The notes below the pieces were generated by a model. That model was given only the letters and a program-made list of their open reading frames with translations. It had not been told where the DNA came from and ran no database searches. Below, piece by piece: positions 17,051 to 26,333 of a stretch of 64,000 nt of DNA (the stretch's first letter is position 1; every line of letters starts with the position of its first letter). The DNA comes from Pelagerythrobacter rhizovicinus (GTDB lineage Bacteria > Pseudomonadota > Alphaproteobacteria > Sphingomonadales > Sphingomonadaceae), in the NCBI RefSeq assembly GCF_004135625.1, contig NZ_SDPV01000001.1:62001-126000 (forward strand), given 5' to 3'. Position numbers and translations under genes: made by a program.

Positions 17051-18116
17051 CCGGCAGTGGGTCCATCGGGGGCTTGGCGATCGGGCCGGCCATGCGGACG
17101 TCGATCAGGATGTCGCCGCGGGTCCATTCGGGCATCGTCTCGGGCGGTTGCGGGCGGTTGCGCAGGGCTTCCCAGAAGGCGCCGAGGACGTGCTTCGTCT
17201 TTTCCCAGCGCCCGATGACGACGCGGTGGTCCCACGCGGCGGGCCCCCGTGCGCGGACCTCGCGCCCGATGGCGCCGTAGATGCGTGCGGCGGCTAGCAC
17301 GGCCCAGCGGCTGCGGAACGGCAGGCGCGTGGTGCCGAGCTTCGCCGCCGCCTCGTGCCGCTCCATCAGCGTGACCAGCCGCGCGGCCATGTCGGCCAGC
17401 TCGCCGCGGTGGTGCGGCTTCATGTGCTGGCCCGGCTCGATGTCCTCCTCGACCAGCCACTCGACCGGCAGGTAGCAGCGGTCGGCCGCGTCGTCCTCGC
17501 CGATGTCGCGCGCGATATTGGCCAGCTGGAAGGCCATGCCGAGGTCGCAGGCGCGGTCGAGCGTGTCCGAATCGTCCTTCGGTACGCCCATGACCACCGC
17601 CATCATCACGCCGACCGCGCCCGCGACATGGTAGCAGTAGCGCGCAAGGTCCCGCTCCGTGCGCGGGCGCCAGCCGGCCGCGTCGAGCTCGAAGCCCATG
17701 ATCACGTCCTCGGCCATCTCGCGCGTCAGCCCGCATTCGCGCGCGACCAGGCCGAAGGCGTCGAACGCCGGGTCGGCCGTGGGCAGGCCTTCGAAAGCGC
17801 GCTCGGTCAGCAGGCGGATCGCCCGCAGGCGCTTTTCCGCGTCGGCATGGTCGGTGGGGTCGCTCCCGTGGTCCTGCCCGTCGGCAAGGTCGTCACACCG
17901 CCGGCACCAGGCGTAGAGCAGCCAGGCTTTCTCGCGCGTTGCGCGGTCGAACAGCTCGCTGGCGGTGGCGAAGCTTTTCGAACCTTTCGCGATTGAATCG
18001 TAGGCGTGCTCCACCAGCGACCAGCGCTCGCGCCCGCCGCCCGCCTGCGTCGGCGTCGTGCGCAGGATGCGCGAGGGCGCCAGCATCCGCGGCACGACCC
18101 GGCGGGGGCGGCTCAT
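17040..18116 (-). CDS. crtB: Phytoene synthase
   Basis: 358 residues. Contains the squalene/phytoene synthase motifs: SKSFATASELF, LLYAWCRRCDDLADG (first Asp-rich site) and LANIARDIGEDDAADRCYLP (second, DIGED). It condenses two geranylgeranyl-PP to phytoene, the first committed step of carotenoids. The ATG at 18116 (MSRPRRVVPRM) is chosen because further upstream the frame reads through a dispersed repeat. Co-directional with crtY and crtI but separated from them by a LOG-family gene. Confidence 0.95.
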   Translation of the reverse strand: MSRPRRVVPRMLAPSRILRTTPTQAGGGRERWSLVEHAYDSIAKGSKSFATASELFDRATREKAWLLYAWCRRCDDLADGQDHGSDPTDHADAEKRLRAIRLLTERAFEGLPTADPAFDAFGLVARECGLTREMAEDVIMGFELDAAGWRPRTERDLARYCYHVAGAVGVMMAVVMGVPKDDSDTLDRACDLGMAFQLANIARDIGEDDAADRCYLPVEWLVEEDIEPGQHMKPHHRGELADMAARLVTLMERHEAAAKLGTTRLPFRSRWAVLAAARIYGAIGREVRARGPAAWDHRVVIGRWEKTKHVLGAFWEALRNRPQPPETMPEWTRGDILIDVRMAGPIAKPPMDPLPDES

Positions 18117-18121
18117 GGTTT

Positions 18122-18236
18122 CACCCCTCCGCCTTGCGGCAGGGGCCGGGGGTGGGGGTAGGCCGCAAGGCCCACCCCGCTGCGACCAGGCGGCTGGCGC
18201 CGCCAAGTCTCGCGCCCCTCCCGCAAGCGGGAGGGG
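18122..18236. repeat. Dispersed palindromic repeat, family B, copy 1 (inverted)
   Basis: Carries CCCCTCCCGCAAGCGGGAGG and, inverted relative to the other copies, the conserved internal blocks CCCACCCCGCTGCGACCA and CAAGTCTCGC. Same family as 53440-53558 and 59104-59217. It fills the gap between the LOG-family gene and crtB. Confidence 0.8.
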
Positions 18237-18255
18237 GCCGCAAGGCGCGTCGCGT

Positions 18256-18837
18256 TCACAGGTCGCTGGCCTTCATCTGGAAGATCGGGGTGTGGGGTCG
18301 GTAGGCGGCCATCCGGTCCAGCAGCGCCGACAGGGTCGGTTCGGCGACGATGATACCCTGATGCGCGGGGCGGACGAAGCCCACTTCGGCCATATGGCGG
18401 TTGAACGCGATCAGGTGGTCGTAGAACCCGAAGGCGTTGAGCAGGCCCACGGGTTTGGTGTGATAGCCGAGCTGCGCCCAGCTCACCGCCTCCCACAGCT
18501 CGTCCATCGTGCCGACGCCGCCGGGAATGGTGACGAATCCGTCGGACAGGTCGGTGAAGCGCTGCTTGCGCTCGTGCATGCCGGAGACGGTGTGGAGCTC
18601 GGTGCAGTCGGTGTTCGCCACCTCGCTGCCGGCGAGCGCATCGGGAATCACGCCGATCACTTCGCCACCGGCTTCGAGCGCCGCGCTTGCCACCGCGCCC
18701 ATCAGCCCGAGCCGCCCGCCGCCATAGACGAGTCCGATCCCGCGCTCTGCCAGTGTGCGTCCGACCTCGCGGGCCAGCTCGATGTAACGCGGATCGGCGG
18801 GCGTCGCGGACCCGCAATAGACGGCAAGACGGTTCAT
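18256..18837 (-). CDS. LOG-family protein (putative nucleoside 5'-monophosphate phosphoribohydrolase)
   Basis: 193 residues with the Rossmann-like LOG fold. Both family motifs are present: VYGGGRLGLMGAVASAAL and VTIPGGVGTMDELWEAVSW. Characterised LOG proteins release free bases, including cytokinins, from nucleoside monophosphates; in bacteria the role is often unclear. The ATG at 18837 (MNRLAVYCGSA) begins the conserved domain. It sits between crtI and crtB on the same strand, with repeat elements on both sides, so the crt cluster is split. Confidence 0.88.
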   Translation of the reverse strand: MNRLAVYCGSATPADPRYIELAREVGRTLAERGIGLVYGGGRLGLMGAVASAALEAGGEVIGVIPDALAGSEVANTDCTELHTVSGMHERKQRFTDLSDGFVTIPGGVGTMDELWEAVSWAQLGYHTKPVGLLNAFGFYDHLIAFNRHMAEVGFVRPAHQGIIVAEPTLSALLDRMAAYRPHTPIFQMKASDL

Positions 18838-18887
18838 GCCGCGACCTTTGGCGCGGCGCTTCGAATTCGGCAATGCTTCAGGCGGCG

Positions 18888-18985
18888 GCGCGGAGACGCG
18901 GAGGGATTCCACCTCCCCTTCTCCCCGTTATCCGGGAGGCGTGCTGGCTGCGGATTCTCCGCGTCTCCGCACCTCCGCGTGATCA
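18888..18985. repeat. Dispersed inverted-repeat element, family A, copy 2
   Basis: The left arm GCGCGGAGACGCGGAGGGA and right arm TCTCCGCGTCTCCGC followed by ACCTCCGCGTGATCA are related to the arms at 4915-5068. It is a shorter version (about 100 bp) lying between crtI and the LOG-family gene; its right end touches the crtI stop. Confidence 0.7.
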
Positions 18986-20545
18986 TCCGGCCAGGTCTTC
19001 GATCATCAGCCCCGCCGTGGCCTTGGCGCTGGCGACGACGCCGGGGATGCCGGCGCCGGGGTGCGTGCCGGCGCCGACGAGGTAGAAGTTGCCGATCTCG
19101 TCGTCCCGGTTGTGGGCGCGCAGCCAGGCGCTCTGGGTCAGGATCGGCTCGAGGCTGAAAGCGCTGCCGAGGTGCGCATTGAGGTCGAGCGCGAAATCGC
19201 GCGGGGCATAGTGGAACTTGGTCACGATCCGGTCGTGGATGTCGGGGATCAGCCGCCGCCCGACTTCGTCGAGCACGCGCTTCTCCAGCACCGGGCCCAT
19301 CTGCTCCCAGTCGATCGCCAGCTTGCCCATGTGGGCCACCGGAATCAGCGCGTAGAACGTTGAGCGGCCGGGCGGGGCGAGGCCCGGGTCGGTCACGGTC
19401 GGGTGGTGGAGATAGATCGAGAAGTCCGCCGGCAGAACGCCGTGCTGGTAGATGTCGGCCAGCAGACCCTCGTAGCGCGGCCCGAACAGGATCGTGTGGT
19501 GCGGAATGCCTGGCCAGGTCCCCTCGAGCCCGAAATGGACCACGAACAAGCTTGGCGAGAACCGCTTGCGCGCGAGCTTGCGGGCATAGTGCGCCCCGCG
19601 CCGGGTGCCGCGCAGCAGATCGCGGTAGGTGTGCATCAGGTCGGCATTGCTGGCGACGGCGTCGAAACTTTCGCGCCAGCCGCAAGCGGTTTCGACTTCG
19701 GTCGCGCGGTTGCCGATCGTGTGCACGCGCGTGACCGCATCGCCCAGCCGCACCGTTCCGCCAAGCCGCTCGAAGTGCCGCACCATGCCCGCGACGAGCC
19801 GGTTGGTGCCGCCGCGCGCCCACCACACGCCGCCGTCCCGCTCCAGCTTGTGGATCAGCGCGTAGATCGCGCTCGCGGTCATCGGATTGCCGCCGACCAG
19901 CAGCGTGTGGAAGCTGAACGCCTCGCGCAGCTTCTCGTCATCGATGAAGCGCGAGACCATCGAATAGACCGAGCGCCAGGCTTGGTGCTGGATCAGCGTC
20001 GGCGCGGCCTTGAGCATCGACTTGAAGTCGAGGAACGGCACGGCGCCGAACCGCTGGTACCCGTCGCGATAGACGCCCGCCGAATAGGCGAGGAATTCCT
20101 GATAGCCGGCGACGTCGGCGGCGTTGACCTTGGCGATCTCCGCATTGAGGCTCGCCTCGTCGTTCGAATAGTCGAACGTCACGCCGTCGGGCCAGTTGAG
20201 GCGGTAGAAGGGGGAAACCTTCAGCAGCTCGACGTCTTCGGCCATGTCGTGGCCCGACAGCGACCACAGCTCGCGCAGGCTGGCCGGATCGGTGATCACG
20301 GTCGGTCCGGCGTCGAACGTGAACCCCTCGCGCTCCCACACGTAGGCCCGCCCGCCGGGCTTGTCGCGCGCTTCGACCACCGTGGTCGCGATCCCCGCCG
20401 ATTGCAGCCGGATCGCCAGCGCGAGCCCGCCGAAGCCGGAGCCGATCACGCAGACGCGCTTGTTGCCCAGCGGAGCGGGCGCGGCCTGCGTCTCTTCCGC
20501 GGAGAGCTCCGGCAGGAACGAGGGCTGGGTCTCGGATTCGCTCAT
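18983..20545 (-). CDS. crtI: Phytoene desaturase
   Basis: 520 residues. FAD-binding GxGxxG near residue 34 (VCVIGSGFGGLALAIRL), EARDKPGGRAYVWEREG and FDAGPTVITDPASL in the N-terminal half, and the bacterial desaturase signature LVGAGTHPGAGIPGVVASAK near the C-terminus. It dehydrogenates phytoene to lycopene. The ATG at 20545 (MSESETQ) overlaps the crtY stop by 4 bp; the frame stays open further upstream but there it is antisense-like shadow of crtY. Confidence 0.96.
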   Translation of the reverse strand: MSESETQPSFLPELSAEETQAAPAPLGNKRVCVIGSGFGGLALAIRLQSAGIATTVVEARDKPGGRAYVWEREGFTFDAGPTVITDPASLRELWSLSGHDMAEDVELLKVSPFYRLNWPDGVTFDYSNDEASLNAEIAKVNAADVAGYQEFLAYSAGVYRDGYQRFGAVPFLDFKSMLKAAPTLIQHQAWRSVYSMVSRFIDDEKLREAFSFHTLLVGGNPMTASAIYALIHKLERDGGVWWARGGTNRLVAGMVRHFERLGGTVRLGDAVTRVHTIGNRATEVETACGWRESFDAVASNADLMHTYRDLLRGTRRGAHYARKLARKRFSPSLFVVHFGLEGTWPGIPHHTILFGPRYEGLLADIYQHGVLPADFSIYLHHPTVTDPGLAPPGRSTFYALIPVAHMGKLAIDWEQMGPVLEKRVLDEVGRRLIPDIHDRIVTKFHYAPRDFALDLNAHLGSAFSLEPILTQSAWLRAHNRDDEIGNFYLVGAGTHPGAGIPGVVASAKATAGLMIEDLAG

Positions 20546-21723
20546 CTGGGCGGACCTTGCAGCGGCGCACCCTTGCGCGCAAGCGCGGCTATGGCACGGC
20601 TCACCGGAACCGGCGGCCGGCCGAGCAGCACGCGGGCCTTGTCCGCGGCGGTCGAACGGGCGGCGTAGAAGCGTTCGATCAGCCCCTCGGGCAGGCGGTA
20701 GAAGTGTTCGAACACGCGGTAGCGCGTCTCCGGCCGCGCGGCCCCGAACAGCATCGCGCCGAGCCGGCGGTAGAAGCGCGTGCGGCGCCACAGACGCCGG
20801 GCGCGCGCGTCGATCAGGGCGGTGAGCTGGTCGCCCGGCAGCCGCGCTTCCGCCGCCACCGCGAGCGCCGTCTCCACTGCAAAGGGCAGCGTGTAGCTCG
20901 TCAGTGGGTGGACGAAACCGCCGCGCGCGCCGGCGCGGGCGACGCCCGCCACCGCCGTCTCGCGCTGCCAGGCGGCGAAATCGCCCCCGGTGATCACCGG
21001 CAGCACGCCGGTCTCGCCGCCGAGAATCTCGCCCTCGTACCCGTGCTCCTGGCAATAGCGGTCGATGCGCGAGGACAGCGCGCCGCGGTCGAGCTCGGGG
21101 GTGTCCTGATAATAGGTGTCCTCGATAAACAGCTCGTCGGCGCCGAGCGGGAGGACATAGACGAAACGATAGCCGCCGCGCTGCTCGACCGTGGCATCCA
21201 TCACGATCGGGCGGCCGATCCCGTGCGGCCGCGCGGTGCGCAGATGGCGGCCCATGAAGACCTGCCACCCGCCGCACAGCCGGGCGCTCGGCACGAAGCC
21301 GCGGCAGTCGATCACCGCGCGCGCCGCGATCCGCTCGCCGCCCGCCAGCGTCACGCCCCCGGCATCGAGCGCCGCGACTGCGCGCCCGGTCAGCACGGCA
21401 GTGTCGGGCAGCTCGCGCCGCAGCCCGGCATCGAACTCGGCGGAAGAAAGCGAGTTGTACCGCGTGCGCAGCGCGCGGGCGTAGGCCGGAAAGCGCACCT
21501 CGTAGCCGTCCCACGCGGTCGTGCGGAACCGTGCGAGCAGCGCCGCGCCCTCTGCGTCGAGGTCGCTCGCGAACCAGCTCCACCGGTGATTGCCGCCGAG
21601 CATGTCGCCCTGCTCGATCAGCAGCACCGGCATGCCGGGATCGCGGCGATGCAGCGCCAGCGCGATCAGCCCCCCGGCGAGCCCGCCGCCGACGATCGCA
21701 ATGTCCACCCTGCGCCCGCTCAT
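20542..21723 (-). CDS. crtY: Lycopene beta-cyclase
   Basis: 393 residues, CrtY type. Begins with the dinucleotide-binding motif VDIAIVGGGLAGGLIALALH, followed by GGNHRWSWFASDL, RGFVPSARLCGGWQVFMG and a cyclase motif FIEDTYYQDTPELD. It cyclises the ends of lycopene to beta-carotene. First gene of the crtY-crtI pair (4-bp overlap). No crtZ or crtW lies in the window, so further hydroxylation or ketolation would be encoded elsewhere. Confidence 0.95.
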   Translation of the reverse strand: MSGRRVDIAIVGGGLAGGLIALALHRRDPGMPVLLIEQGDMLGGNHRWSWFASDLDAEGAALLARFRTTAWDGYEVRFPAYARALRTRYNSLSSAEFDAGLRRELPDTAVLTGRAVAALDAGGVTLAGGERIAARAVIDCRGFVPSARLCGGWQVFMGRHLRTARPHGIGRPIVMDATVEQRGGYRFVYVLPLGADELFIEDTYYQDTPELDRGALSSRIDRYCQEHGYEGEILGGETGVLPVITGGDFAAWQRETAVAGVARAGARGGFVHPLTSYTLPFAVETALAVAAEARLPGDQLTALIDARARRLWRRTRFYRRLGAMLFGAARPETRYRVFEHFYRLPEGLIERFYAARSTAADKARVLLGRPPVPVSRAIAALARKGAPLQGPPR

Positions 21724-21841
21724 GTCCTTGGCCTAGGGCGCTTTGGCAAGCCGGGCAATCGCCGCGTCGGCTGACCATGCAACCGGCGGCGGGGAGTGCG
21801 GCAGTGGCGGGGCGGGCGTAAGGCCCTAGGAACGCGCCGCA

Positions 21842-21860
21842 AGGTTGCACGTTGCAACCT
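21842..21860. promoter_or_regulatory. Palindromic operator-like site upstream of the MipA/OmpV gene
   Basis: AGGTTGCA-CGT-TGCAACCT: perfect 8-nt arms around a 3-nt spacer, ending 22 bp before the porin ATG and lying in the short gap after crtY. The symmetry suits a dimeric repressor; no candidate regulator is adjacent. Confidence 0.45.
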
Positions 21861-21882
21861 CAACGATAGCGGGGATTTTTTC

Positions 21883-22737
21883 ATGAGAACGACATTTCTG
21901 GCCGCAGGCGGCGCGCTTGCCGTGCTTGCCTGCCCGGCGCTGGCGCAGGAGAGCGAAGGGCCGCCGCCCGCCGAGCAGACCACCGTCTACGACGGCGACT
22001 GGGTGACCGTGGGTGCAGGCGCGGTCTATGCGCCGAGCTACGATGGGTCGGATGACTACGTGATCTTCCCGGTGCCGATGGTCATGGGGCAGATCGGGCC
22101 CGTCGGCATCAGCCCGCGCGGCGGCGGCGTGGCGCTCGACTTCATCCCCGATCCCGAAGAGGGCGTGGCCTTCGATCTCGGCGTGGCGGTGGGCCTCAAC
22201 TCCAACCGCGCGAACAAGATCGAGGACCCGGTGGTCGAGGCCGCCGGCGAGCTCGACCGTGCGGTGGAGATCGGGCCGAGCGCGGGGATCAGCATTCCGG
22301 GCGTGCTCAACCCCTACGACAGCCTCTCGTTCAACCTCGATGCCAAGTGGGACGTGGCCGGCGCGCACGAGGGCATGGTGATGAACCCGGGCATATCCTA
22401 CTTCACCCCGCTCAGCCGCGGCATGGCGGGCGCGCTCGCGCTCAATGCCGAGTACGTCGACGACAGCTACGCCGATTACTACTACTCGGTCTCGCCCGCG
22501 CAGAGCGCCGCCAGCGGCCTGCCGCTCTATCAGGCGGAGGGGGGCTTCACCAAGGTGGGCGCGACCGCGCTGCTCGGCGTCGATCTCGACGGCAACCTGG
22601 CGAACGGCGGGCTCGCGCTGTTCGGGGTCGGCGGCTATTCGCGCATGCTCGGCGATGCCAAGCGCACACCCTACACCAGTCTGCGGGGCGAGGCGGACCA
22701 GTTCTTCGCCGCCCTCGGCGTCGGCTACACCTTCTAA
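21883..22737 (+). CDS. MipA/OmpV-family outer membrane protein
   Basis: 284 residues. A signal peptide (about 1-22, ending CPALAQ) is followed by the family opening VTVGAGAVYAPSYDGSDDYV and a series of amphipathic strands, finishing in aromatic YTF as outer-membrane barrels do. MipA/OmpV proteins are small beta-barrels; MipA itself scaffolds peptidoglycan enzymes in E. coli, but most members are of unknown role. The ATG at 21883 begins the signal peptide. A palindromic site lies just upstream. Confidence 0.85.
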   Translation: MRTTFLAAGGALAVLACPALAQESEGPPPAEQTTVYDGDWVTVGAGAVYAPSYDGSDDYVIFPVPMVMGQIGPVGISPRGGGVALDFIPDPEEGVAFDLGVAVGLNSNRANKIEDPVVEAAGELDRAVEIGPSAGISIPGVLNPYDSLSFNLDAKWDVAGAHEGMVMNPGISYFTPLSRGMAGALALNAEYVDDSYADYYYSVSPAQSAASGLPLYQAEGGFTKVGATALLGVDLDGNLANGGLALFGVGGYSRMLGDAKRTPYTSLRGEADQFFAALGVGYTF

Positions 22738-22756
22738 GCGAAGGGGCTGAACGAAG

Positions 22757-22789
22757 GGAAAAGGGCACGGCCGAAACCGCGCCCTTCCA
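22757..22789 (-). terminator. Terminator between convergent genes
   Basis: Arms AAGGGC (22761-22766) and GCCCTT (22781-22786) with inner CGG/CCG pairing and one mismatch. Read on the minus strand the hairpin is followed by TTTTCCC, so it best serves the S9 peptidase gene and may work for the porin gene as well. Confidence 0.6.
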
Positions 22790-24829
22790 TCACTTCTCCG
22801 CCGTCTCGATCGCCAGCTCCGGCCGCGGGGCGGGGAGCTCGGCGTCGCGGTTTCCGGTCTTCAGGTAGGTGTCGAACCACTCCATCATCCGCACGTTGTA
22901 GTCGTAGCGCGCGGCCGCCTTGGCATTGCCGTGGCCTTCGCCCGGATAGAGCACCAGCCGCACCGGCGTGTCGGGCTTGCGCGTCTTGATGTGGCGATAG
23001 AGCTCATAGCTCTGCGTCGGCGAGACGCGCGTGTCGCTGTCGCCGTGCATGATCAGCAGCGGGGTCTCCGCCTTGTCGACATGGTAGATCGGGCTGCGCT
23101 CGAGCAGGTGATCCCATTCCTCCCACGGCCACTTGCGCTCGTGGACGAGGTACATCTCGTTCGGAATGTCGGTCGTGCCGAACTTGCTGATGTTGTTGGA
23201 GATGCCGACGAACATGACCCCCGCGGCGAATTCCTGCGAGTAGTAGGTCGAGCCCCAGGCGGTGGCGAACCCGCCGTAGGAGCCGCCGGTGATGCCCACG
23301 CGGTCGGGATCGGCGATCCCCGCTTCGACCAGCGCGCGCTTGCCATCGACGAGGTCGTCGAACTCCTTGCCCGCATAATCGCCCTGGTGCTGCTTGGCGA
23401 AAGCGACGCCGTAGCCGGTCGAGCCGCGATAGTTCGGGATGAACACCGCATAGCCCTGGCCCGCCGCGACCTGGCCGGGCGAGCTGTAGGCGGTCTGCCA
23501 GCCGTTCGATTCGTGCGCCTCGGGCCCGCCGTGGACGTCGAAGATCACCGGCGATCCGCCGCGCGCGGGGCCGCCGACCGGCTCGATCAGCACGCCTTCG
23601 ATCTGCTGCCCGTCGCGCGCGGTGTAGGTGAAGGGCCGCTGCTCGCCCATGTCGATCTCGGCCAGCCACGGATTGTGGCGGGTCCAGCGGGTGAACCGGC
23701 CGTCGGTGACCGCGAACAGTTCGGACGGATGCTCGGGCGAATTGGCCGCGACCGCGATCGTTTCGCCGCCGACCTCGAGATCGGTCAGGATCAGCGCGCC
23801 CGGATCGTGCTCCTCGAGCACGGCGCCATCGGGCCCGTAGATGCGCAGCACGCTTCCGGTACCGACATGCACCACGGCGGCGAGCCGTCCGTCCGCCAGG
23901 AACTCGGCGTCGATCGCCGCTTCGGCCGCGCCGGCGTTGAGCGCGCGGTATTCGCCGGTCGAAACGTCGGCCACGTGCAGCGTGGTCGGCGCGGGATCGT
24001 GCGCGTCGACCCCGGCGATCAGGGCGATCCGCTGCCCGTCGGGCGAGATCTCGACATCGCCGAGCTTGCCCGGGGTCTCCACCACTTCGAGCACGCGGCC
24101 GCCGGCGAGGTCGATCACATGCACCCGCTTGGAGGTGTAGCTGTCGTCGACCCGCGGCGAGGGCGCGCTTTCGACGATGGCGGTCCGGCCGCCGGGCGCG
24201 ACCTGGATCGAACTGACGTAGCCGGGAATGGTGACCGGCGTCGGCTCGGCGTCGATTTCCGCACCCACGCGCGCCGAAAAGAGCCGGTTGAGCCTGGCTT
24301 CCTCCTCATAGACGACCGCATCGAACCCGGCCTCCTTGCGCTTGTCGAGCGCCTCGTCGGGCGCGGCGCCGGCGAGCAGGTACAGGGTGCCGCCATCGGG
24401 CGACCAGGCGTAGTCGCGTACGTCGGCCTCCGCGACTTCGGCCAGCTTGCGGTGGCCGCCGCCGTCGACCGGCATGCCCCAGACCGCGCGCTTCTCCTCG
24501 TCGGCAGTGTAGAGGAAGCTCACCATGGACCCGTCCGGCGAGAAACGGACCGCCGACACGTTCATGTCGGGGGGCAGGAAGGCGCGCGCGCTGTCCGGGC
24601 CATAGGCGAGCTTGAGCTGCTGCTTCGTGGTCCCGTTCTCCTCGCCTGCGGTCACATCGGGCAGGCGCGCGGTGGTGAACGCGATGCGGTTGCCGTCGGG
24701 CGAGACCGAAAGCTGGCCGACGCTCTCCAGTTTCGCCACATCTTCGGGCGTCATCGGCCGGGCGGCGGCGGTGGCCGCGATCGAGGCGGAACCGAGCAGG
24801 GCAGCGACGGCCAGCAGCGTGCGGGTCAT
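22790..24829 (-). CDS. S9-family prolyl oligopeptidase-like peptidase, secreted
   Basis: 679 residues. A signal peptide (1-23, ending ATAAA) is followed by a beta-propeller domain with WD40/PD40-type strands (VSPDGNRIAFT, FSPDGSMVSF, WSPDGGTLYLL) and a C-terminal alpha/beta hydrolase. The catalytic triad is visible: Ser517 in GGSYGG, Asp599 in HGDSDTRV and His633 in GEGHGN. Such enzymes cleave short peptides in the periplasm. It is divergent from the amidohydrolase at 24965, and both probably serve peptide catabolism. Confidence 0.92.
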   Translation of the reverse strand: MTRTLLAVAALLGSASIAATAAARPMTPEDVAKLESVGQLSVSPDGNRIAFTTARLPDVTAGEENGTTKQQLKLAYGPDSARAFLPPDMNVSAVRFSPDGSMVSFLYTADEEKRAVWGMPVDGGGHRKLAEVAEADVRDYAWSPDGGTLYLLAGAAPDEALDKRKEAGFDAVVYEEEARLNRLFSARVGAEIDAEPTPVTIPGYVSSIQVAPGGRTAIVESAPSPRVDDSYTSKRVHVIDLAGGRVLEVVETPGKLGDVEISPDGQRIALIAGVDAHDPAPTTLHVADVSTGEYRALNAGAAEAAIDAEFLADGRLAAVVHVGTGSVLRIYGPDGAVLEEHDPGALILTDLEVGGETIAVAANSPEHPSELFAVTDGRFTRWTRHNPWLAEIDMGEQRPFTYTARDGQQIEGVLIEPVGGPARGGSPVIFDVHGGPEAHESNGWQTAYSSPGQVAAGQGYAVFIPNYRGSTGYGVAFAKQHQGDYAGKEFDDLVDGKRALVEAGIADPDRVGITGGSYGGFATAWGSTYYSQEFAAGVMFVGISNNISKFGTTDIPNEMYLVHERKWPWEEWDHLLERSPIYHVDKAETPLLIMHGDSDTRVSPTQSYELYRHIKTRKPDTPVRLVLYPGEGHGNAKAAARYDYNVRMMEWFDTYLKTGNRDAELPAPRPELAIETAEK

Positions 24830-24964
24830 GCGAAAATATCCTCTCAACTGAAACCGGTTGTGGCGTTCATACAGGCTTGTGCGCGCAGGGCAACGGCGGG
24901 CCGTGCCGCTCTTGCGCCGGAGCGCCGCTGCGGGCATCAGTCGCAGCGAAGGGAGAGACCTCGT

Positions 24965-26233
24965 ATGAAATTCAAAGCCCTGCTTGCCGTCGCCGGCGCG
25001 CTGGTCGCCACGCCCGCCCTCGCCGAGACCGTCGTGATCCACGCCGGCGCCGTCGTCACCGACGCCGCGAGCGAGCCGCGCGGTCCGTCCACCATTACGG
25101 TGGCCGACGGTCGCATCGTCTCGATCGCCGACGGCATCCAGCCGGCGCCTGCCGGCGCGGAAGTCGTTGCGCTGACCGACAAGACCGTGCTGCCGGGCCT
25201 GATCGACCTCCACGTCCATCTCACCGGCGACCCTGGCGGCGACTTCTGGAAGGAAGCGGTCGAGCCGGAGGAATGGGGCGTCGTCGTCGGCGCCAAGAAC
25301 GCGCGGCTGACCGCGCTCGCGGGCTTCACCACCGTGCGCGAGGCGGGGAGCAGCCAGCACTCCGGCTTCTCGCTCCGCCGGGGGACGGAGGAAGGGATGA
25401 TCGCGGGGCCGCGGATCGTTGCCGCAGGCCCGGCGCTGGCGATCGTCGGCGGGCACGGGGACGTCACCGGCTTCCGGCCCGAGATCAACCGGATCCTCGC
25501 CTCCGGCTATGCCTGCACCGGTGCGGTCGAATGCGCGGAGAAAGTCCGCCGCGCCAGCCAGAACGGGGCCGACTGGATCAAGATCACCGCCACCGGCGGC
25601 GTGCTCAGCCAGCAGGGCCGCGGCCTCGGCGCGCACTTCACCAGCGAGGAGATGCAATCGATCGCGGACACCGCGCACTCGCTCGGCCTCAAGGTCATGG
25701 CCCACGCCCACGGCGCGCGCGGGATCGAGGCGGCGAGCGTGGCGGGGATCGATACGATCGAGCACGGCACTTACCTCGACGACGGCGCGATTCGCGCAAT
25801 GAAGGAAAACGGCACCGTGCTCGTGCCCACGCTGATGGCGTTCCAGGGCATTTCCGAACGGCTCGGCACCGGCACCTACACCCCGGTGGTGGAAGAGAAA
25901 GTCCGCGCCGTGGCGGAAGCCGCCAAGGTCTTCATGGGCAAGGCGCACGATGCCGGGGTGACGATCGCCTTCGGCACCGACTCGGGCGTGTTCGAGCACG
26001 GCCGCAACGCCCAGGAGTTCCGCCTGATGATGGGCCAGGGCATGTCGAGCCGCGAGGCGCTCGCCAGCGCGACCACCGTGGCCGCCGAAGTGCTCGAGAT
26101 GGAGAACGAGATCGGCCGCCTTGCCCCCGGCTACTCGGCCGACATCATCGCGGTCGCCGGCAATCCGCTGGAGGACGCAACCGTGCTCGAGAACGTCGAC
26201 TGGGTCATGGTCCGCGGCCGGGTGATCGAATAA
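24965..26233 (+). CDS. Secreted metal-dependent amidohydrolase (Xaa-Pro dipeptidase-like)
   Basis: 422 residues. A signal peptide (1-20, ending TPALAE) precedes an amidohydrolase TIM barrel: metal ligands in LPGLIDLHVHLTGD, then IKITATGGVLSQ (carboxylated-Lys region), VMAHAHGARGIEAA, GIDTIEHGTYL and FGTDSGVFEHG. The closest known group is the imidazolonepropionase-like/Xaa-Pro dipeptidase set (PF01979). The ATG at 24965 starts the signal peptide; the frame extends much further upstream only as an antisense shadow of the peptidase gene. Confidence 0.88.
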   Translation: MKFKALLAVAGALVATPALAETVVIHAGAVVTDAASEPRGPSTITVADGRIVSIADGIQPAPAGAEVVALTDKTVLPGLIDLHVHLTGDPGGDFWKEAVEPEEWGVVVGAKNARLTALAGFTTVREAGSSQHSGFSLRRGTEEGMIAGPRIVAAGPALAIVGGHGDVTGFRPEINRILASGYACTGAVECAEKVRRASQNGADWIKITATGGVLSQQGRGLGAHFTSEEMQSIADTAHSLGLKVMAHAHGARGIEAASVAGIDTIEHGTYLDDGAIRAMKENGTVLVPTLMAFQGISERLGTGTYTPVVEEKVRAVAEAAKVFMGKAHDAGVTIAFGTDSGVFEHGRNAQEFRLMMGQGMSSREALASATTVAAEVLEMENEIGRLAPGYSADIIAVAGNPLEDATVLENVDWVMVRGRVIE

Positions 26234-26333
26234 CCGCTCGTCGACCGGCGGGCCCCGCTCATCGAAGCGCGCCCGCCCAAGGAGGCCGGCCGTCCTAGGC
26301 TGGCCGCATAGAATGATTCAGGGGAGATCTCGC

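Noticed and set aside
20546-21850. In-frame upstream extension of crtI
   Set aside because: It overlaps crtY in another frame; crtY has full lycopene cyclase motifs and crtI starts naturally at 20545.
22931-24964. Long plus-strand open frame running into the amidohydrolase gene
   Set aside because: It is antisense to the S9 peptidase gene, lacks any recognisable domain and is a by-product of high-GC third positions. The signal peptide at 24965 marks the true start.
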